Shown piece by piece: positions 59,419-64,000 of a DNA stretch of 64,000 nt (position 1 is its first letter; every line of letters starts with the position of its first letter). The translations under genes were made by a program, and so were the position numbers. The notes below the pieces were generated by a model, which saw nothing but the letters and a program-made list of their open reading frames with translations, made no database searches and had not been told where the DNA came from. The DNA is from Dimorphilus gyrociliatus (Eukaryota > Annelida > Polychaeta > Dinophilidae), in the NCBI GenBank assembly GCA_904063045.1, contig CAJFCJ010000008.1, positions 1,364,001 through 1,428,000 of the forward strand, read 5' to 3'.

Positions 59419-62075
59419 AGCTACTAGCTCCTAAAGACTATCAAAATATTACTTCTTCGACTAATCTCCCCTATTATGGGTGGTAGTATTAATCCTGATT
59501 TAATCTCTGATCATACACTCCTTCATAACCTAAGTGGACAAGGTTAATTTCCTTAAAGCATACACTACTACAAGTATCGAGAATGCCAAAATCGATATTG
59601 AAAATCTCTGATATTGATCTGCTGTTTATCAATACATAACAACCGATAACGATAAGTAAACATTGAAATTTTGACGAAACTAAGTTTTCCCTAAAATAGA
59701 TATACTATATTTGTTTAATAGTTTAAGCAACAGGGCACGAATTCTTTAGCGGAAAACATTCTATCCCTGGTAACATATGGTCCATTTTATCATAGTCTCT
59801 TTTTATATACAAAGTATATTTACTTGAAGATCAATCCAGATCGTAAATTAACCTTTAAATTTCGTTATTTTACAATCAGAAAGCTTTTAAAAAGTCAACA
59901 TTGTAATATTTGAACTTAGGTATCAAGTCAACTTGATTTTGACCAGTATAAGAATTCTATGTAAACGTATAAATTGTATTATACTAAGAAAATATCACTT
60001 TATCATGACTTGATACGTTTAGGGTGCAATTTTTTCTTTTTTACTAATTCAGATAAAAATTTTCAATTTTCATCGAATATTTTACCACAAATATTTTGAT
60101 TTCTCAGATTTTATAAAAACTATAGCTAAAAGTAAGAGTATTATCAGGCCAAGTGGTATATACATTTGAAAGATTTTTCTTCTTTCAGTGGCCGATAGAT
60201 GGCCTACAGACTTTTCTTACATTTTATAAATAGTAGTTCCTTTCTTCTAAGAACATTGGTTTTACTCCAAAATTGTGTTCTCTACAATTATTGTACAAAG
60301 AATTCGTTTCAATATCTATAACATAATCCTGTAAACTTTCTTCTCCTTTGTAACACTAAACCTCAATTTTAAGAATTCGTAAGAAGCATTATACTTACGA
60401 AAATGAATATTTAAAATATATTTGTATATATGTCATTATTGTAAATAATTATTATCGAGTACTCATAGAAGAATTTCTTTTTTAGATTATTTTATTACAT
60501 TCATATACGTTTACATTGCTAGTTGTACTGAATGTTTAAAATAAACAACAAAAGAATTCATTAGCAACGTAAAAAGATATTATTAGTATTAATATAAATA
60601 TACCAGAATGATTGAATATTTATATTACACATCTTTCTTGGTTTTTCAATCTAGTCATCTATTTCTCAGAATAAAATTTCCGACCATTTTATTTATTTGT
60701 CACTTTTTACAAGTGTAACAATTGTTTTTGAGGGCATTCTTTAATTCTGATTTTATTTTTTATAAAAGTAGTGTGTTTAGATATCAATTAAAACTTGAAA
60801 AAATAGAATGCGCAAAAAACTGAAGAAAAGTCAGAGTGATTTGAAAAAATTTGTGAAAATATTCTGTACTCTATCTTCTCTATAATAACGAACAAAAATT
60901 TGACATTTGGCTCGTTCTAATTGATCTAGTAGAATATTAATTAATGTTAAGAATTAAATTGTATGTCAAAACAAAAAATCATCTTCGTGTTAACGATTAC
61001 TCTCTCTGTCTTATGTTCTCAATAGATGGCAGTGATTGTTGATCAACATAGTTTCTAGATAGAGTAATTTTTCCCACTCCCAATTAGTTTAACAAGGACA
61101 AAATACGTGATATGCTTCATTGAAGCAGAAAATATCAACGCAATATTCCGTAAATACTAAACTTATTTATTCTACTTTACTGAAGAACATAATATTTCAA
61201 TTAGTTTTGAAGCAATTGTTCAACGTCGACTCGCTTCCTTCGTCTAGTATAAAATCCCCATATCTTGCAAAAAAAATATAGGGGAAGTAAGAATTTCTCT
61301 CCAAGAGCCAATTCCCTCATACTCTCTTTTCCCAAGGAATTTTACTCTCATAAAATTAGGTAAATAAGAAACTTGTGCATCTTTACTGTTTATAACCCTG
61401 AAGGAATTATAACATGTGGACATTTATAACATTAATTCTGACACACTTCTTAACTAATATCAAATAATTAGCTTTCCAATATTTTATTAAAAATATTTGG
61501 ATAAATGCTATTTTTTATTGAATTACTGCTCCTAAAATTTTTGCGATAGTGTTTAAAAGAGAGTAGACGTGATAAAACAATAAACTCCTCTGCATCAGCT
61601 TATTCAGAAGATAAGAATAGTTTGTCTGTGGTGGCCAATTGATGCTACCTTAGCGATATATAGATAAGTTATGAAATACAGGAAGCTAATTAAAACTTTA
61701 AAATATTAGCCGTTTAGCAGTTCAAAATAAAATGTGACCGAAACGCCATCTAGGTCGAATAGAATTCCACTGCCAACGCACTAACTACTTTAGAGGACTT
61801 GAGCCGTCTCCTTTGCAAACTGTTTTCGCATTTCTTTCACCGCAGTGTTATCAACTCGTCTGATTAAGAAGGTATGAATTATTCAAAAAGAACTGTTTCA
61901 GGAACCTGTATAAACTAGCTTCGTTCTCCTTTTTCGAAAGCCGAATGCTTAAAAGTCTAATTTGTACCAAAATCAGGCCCTAAGGCTTTATAAAATGTTG
62001 TACTGACCTAAACTATTTTCTTTTTAGACCTCTTAATTCTCAGTTCAGAAAATGAGAATCGGATGCTATTGAAAC
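59419..62075. other. non-coding region with divergent promoters
   Basis: No coding sequence is seen. It lies between the start of the B-box/NHL gene (minus) and the GPCR gene (plus). It contains AGATGGCC near 60196, AGATGGCA near 61025 and the exact AGATGGCG at 61744. The last 300 bases are GC-richer and hold an acceptor-like TTCTTTTTAG about 50 bases before the GPCR ATG, suggesting a spliced 5' UTR. Confidence 0.55.
61744..61751 (-). promoter_or_regulatory. AGATGGCG motif
   Basis: The minus-strand context is GACCTAGATGGCGTTTC. It is about 325 bases upstream of the GPCR start codon, the copy closest to a promoter. Confidence 0.4.
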
Positions 62076-63272
62076 ATGGAAGCTTTTACAAGAGCCACAC
62101 CTCTGAACGCCACGAATGGGACATACGAAATCGAATTTTCTAGCATCATTTACGCATTTATCTATTCTTTAATTTGCGTTCTCGGTACTATTGGCAATGG
62201 ATTAGTGATCATTGTCATTATCAGATACGCTAAAATGAAAACAGTAACCAACACTTACCTGTTGAATCTGGCTATTTCAGATTTGTGCTTCCTTGTTGGT
62301 TTACCTTTTTTAACGGTAACTATTCTTGTTAGGCATTGGATATTTGGTAGTAGTATGTGTAAAATATTTATGATGTGTACGTCTACTAATTCGTTCACTT
62401 CTGCGTTCACTTTAACCGTTATGTCCTTCGATCGTTGGCTGGCTGTTTGTCACCCTGTTAGGTCTATATCTTATAGAACACCTTTGGTTGCAAAGTTTGT
62501 CTCAGTCGGAGTATGGGGCTTATCTATGTTAGTAATGATACCCGTTTTTCTCTATTCGACGACAGTAACAAATAATCCTGGAAATCAAAAAGAATCATGC
62601 AAATTAATCTGGCCCAAAAATCAGGCAATTATTCACCCTGATAAAGCGTTCATTTGGTACGGATTACTGCTGGGTTTCGCCATTCCCACCGCCCTAATTT
62701 CTGTCTTCTATATGTTAGTTGTCATACGATTAAAGTCTGTTGGGCCCAAGAATAGGAAGAATTCAGATAATAGGAAGAGAACGCACACAAGAGTTACAAA
62801 ATTAGTTCTAACAGTTATCGCAGTTTATGTTATCTGCTGGTTACCCCATTGGATTTATCAGATTTATTTTACTTTTGCTAAAGACAAACCTCCAGATTGG
62901 GTTATCAATTTGTATCAAGCAATAACGATTCTATCTTATACCAATTCAACATTGAATCCAGTTCTGTATGCTTTAATGTCGGATAACTTCCGAAAAAGTT
63001 TCTCTAAAGCTTTCCGATGCATTTCCAAAACGGAAGTTGAAGGAACACTGAACGTTGAGCCTTCAATATTTCCAAGGAGGAAGAAAAGCAGACCTCAAAA
63101 TAGACTAACCTTAGAATTAGCCAAACAAAAGTCAACATCTAATTTAGAATTACACGAAGAGGCAGTTGTAGAGGCTTTCCTGAATGAAAAAATGAACGAT
63201 CAAGAAGAAAATAACAAAAATGTCTGTTCAGTACAAGAGTCTCCTGAAGGTCGTCTAGCCTGCCAAGTATAA
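62076..63272 (+). CDS. allatostatin-C/somatostatin-type peptide receptor (class A GPCR)
   Basis: The intronless coding sequence gives 398 aa with seven membrane helices. The N-terminus carries N-glycosylation sites (NATNGT). Class A landmarks: GNG at 40-42, D69 in TM2, C95 and C175 for the extracellular disulfide, CWLP at 254-257 in TM6 and NPVLY at 294-298 in TM7. The TM3 run TSTNSFTSAF and the CHPVRSISYRTP loop match allatostatin-C receptors; at the place where vertebrate somatostatin receptors have the ligand-binding Asp there is a Thr, as in the insect type. The ligand is therefore probably an allatostatin-C-like cyclic peptide, with Gi coupling expected from the family. The usual DRY is D119-R120-W121. 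The tail is long, basic then acidic, with possible phosphorylation sites. Confidence 0.92.
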   Translation: MEAFTRATPLNATNGTYEIEFSSIIYAFIYSLICVLGTIGNGLVIIVIIRYAKMKTVTNTYLLNLAISDLCFLVGLPFLTVTILVRHWIFGSSMCKIFMMCTSTNSFTSAFTLTVMSFDRWLAVCHPVRSISYRTPLVAKFVSVGVWGLSMLVMIPVFLYSTTVTNNPGNQKESCKLIWPKNQAIIHPDKAFIWYGLLLGFAIPTALISVFYMLVVIRLKSVGPKNRKNSDNRKRTHTRVTKLVLTVIAVYVICWLPHWIYQIYFTFAKDKPPDWVINLYQAITILSYTNSTLNPVLYALMSDNFRKSFSKAFRCISKTEVEGTLNVEPSIFPRRKKSRPQNRLTLELAKQKSTSNLELHEEAVVEAFLNEKMNDQEENNKNVCSVQESPEGRLACQV

Positions 63273-64000
63273 TGGGTTAACTGGGTAAACACTTCTAACC
63301 AAATTTCTCTATATTTTAAAAGTTACATATTTCTATTTATGAATGCATAATAATATACAATGTTTTCCACATTTAAACTCATGTGAAGTATCCAAATAAC
63401 ATATAACATTTCAAAAATGCATATTATGTTTATATAAATATGTATATTAGCAGTATTGCAACCTAAGTTTGTCTGTGTTTGCTTTTAAACGCAAAAAGAG
63501 GAGCTAAATAGTGCATGATTACTTAAGGTTCGAAATGTGTATATATTTAAAACAGGTATCCATGTTGTATTATAAGAAATTTTTATTAAATACTTTCATA
63601 CAAGAAAAAATACTGTTGACTTTTAGTTATTACAAGGTTACAGCAAATTTAGCTTAGTAGAATAATCCACCGTTCCTTCAATTAAATTAAGAATGAACAA
63701 TAATAGCTAATCGAAAATAAAAGTGTACAAATATATAGAGAAGATATAACGAACCATTCATCGATATCCGGTTTTTTATTTATATTTAAAAACGGAAACG
63801 AACATTCTCCAGTAATTGTTAGTGAATGTGTACTCTATATGGATCGTATTGATGAATTGTGTGGTATGAAACAGCCTAAAAAATTACCTACTAAAATTAT
63901 AAACGTGCTCTAATTAAAAATGTGCCGATATTAGAAAAGGGGTTAATTTGAAAATTCACTCCTTTTCTTGCTTCGTTTTTTCAATTGGAGGTGTCATTTC
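63273..64000. other. 3' flank of the GPCR gene
   Basis: No gene is seen. It is AT-rich with TA runs, and an AATAAA is present near 63716 that could end the GPCR transcript. The sequence near the window end gives no supportable exon. Confidence 0.55.

Overview
The window is AT-rich nuclear DNA (roughly 70% A+T by eye) from an invertebrate animal. The evidence is spliced protein genes with GT-AG introns (many only 57-80 bases), AATAAA-type polyadenylation signals, long non-coding stretches with TA microsatellites, and a purely metazoan gene set: a CSPG4/NG2 proteoglycan, an allatostatin-C/somatostatin-type receptor, FAM184, SLC9B, a B-box/NHL protein and a type 5 acid phosphatase. The set fits a bilaterian with a moderately compact genome, possibly a lophotrochozoan. 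The species cannot be named from the sequence alone. I saw no operon structure, CRISPR array, tRNA or rRNA.

Layout. 0-5.6 kb: mostly non-coding, with one small plausible gene (122 aa) and a weaker 76-codon candidate on the minus strand. 6.7-7.7 kb (minus): a two-exon secreted purple acid phosphatase with all metal ligands present. 11.6-15.9 kb (plus): a 12-exon gene for an unrecognised 1038-aa protein carrying four exon-encoded 'F-x-K-K-x-x-E-W' repeats. 18.3-27.7 kb (plus): a CSPG4-like transmembrane proteoglycan of 2263 aa, with 2007 codons in one exon and the conserved Y-W-V C-terminus. 27.7-33.6 kb: non-coding, with a purine tract. 33.6-40.7 kb (plus): a three-exon gene for an unrecognised 118-aa secreted protein with four C-x4-C units; its second intron holds a decayed Tc1/Tc3-like transposase on the other strand. 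42.3-43.5 kb (minus): a short FAM184-like coiled-coil protein. 48.1-56.9 kb (plus): a ten-exon SLC9B (NHA-type) cation/proton antiporter, in which the usual Asp-Asp ion-binding pair reads Asp-His. 57.1-59.4 kb (minus): a B-box/coiled-coil/NHL protein without a RING, convergent with SLC9B. 62.1-63.3 kb (plus): an intronless allatostatin-C-type GPCR with DRW instead of DRY.

The genes do not form a common pathway. The exon chains were assembled by hand from splice sites, reading phase and, where possible, family homology; in every multi-exon gene the phases close exactly. Two dispersed non-coding signals stand out: eight exact copies of AGATGGCG, a CTCF-like core, and about fifteen copies of the near-palindrome TATACAGTATA. 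The best candidates for something undescribed are the secreted C-x4-C protein, the exon-duplicated E-W repeat protein and the Asp-His SLC9B.
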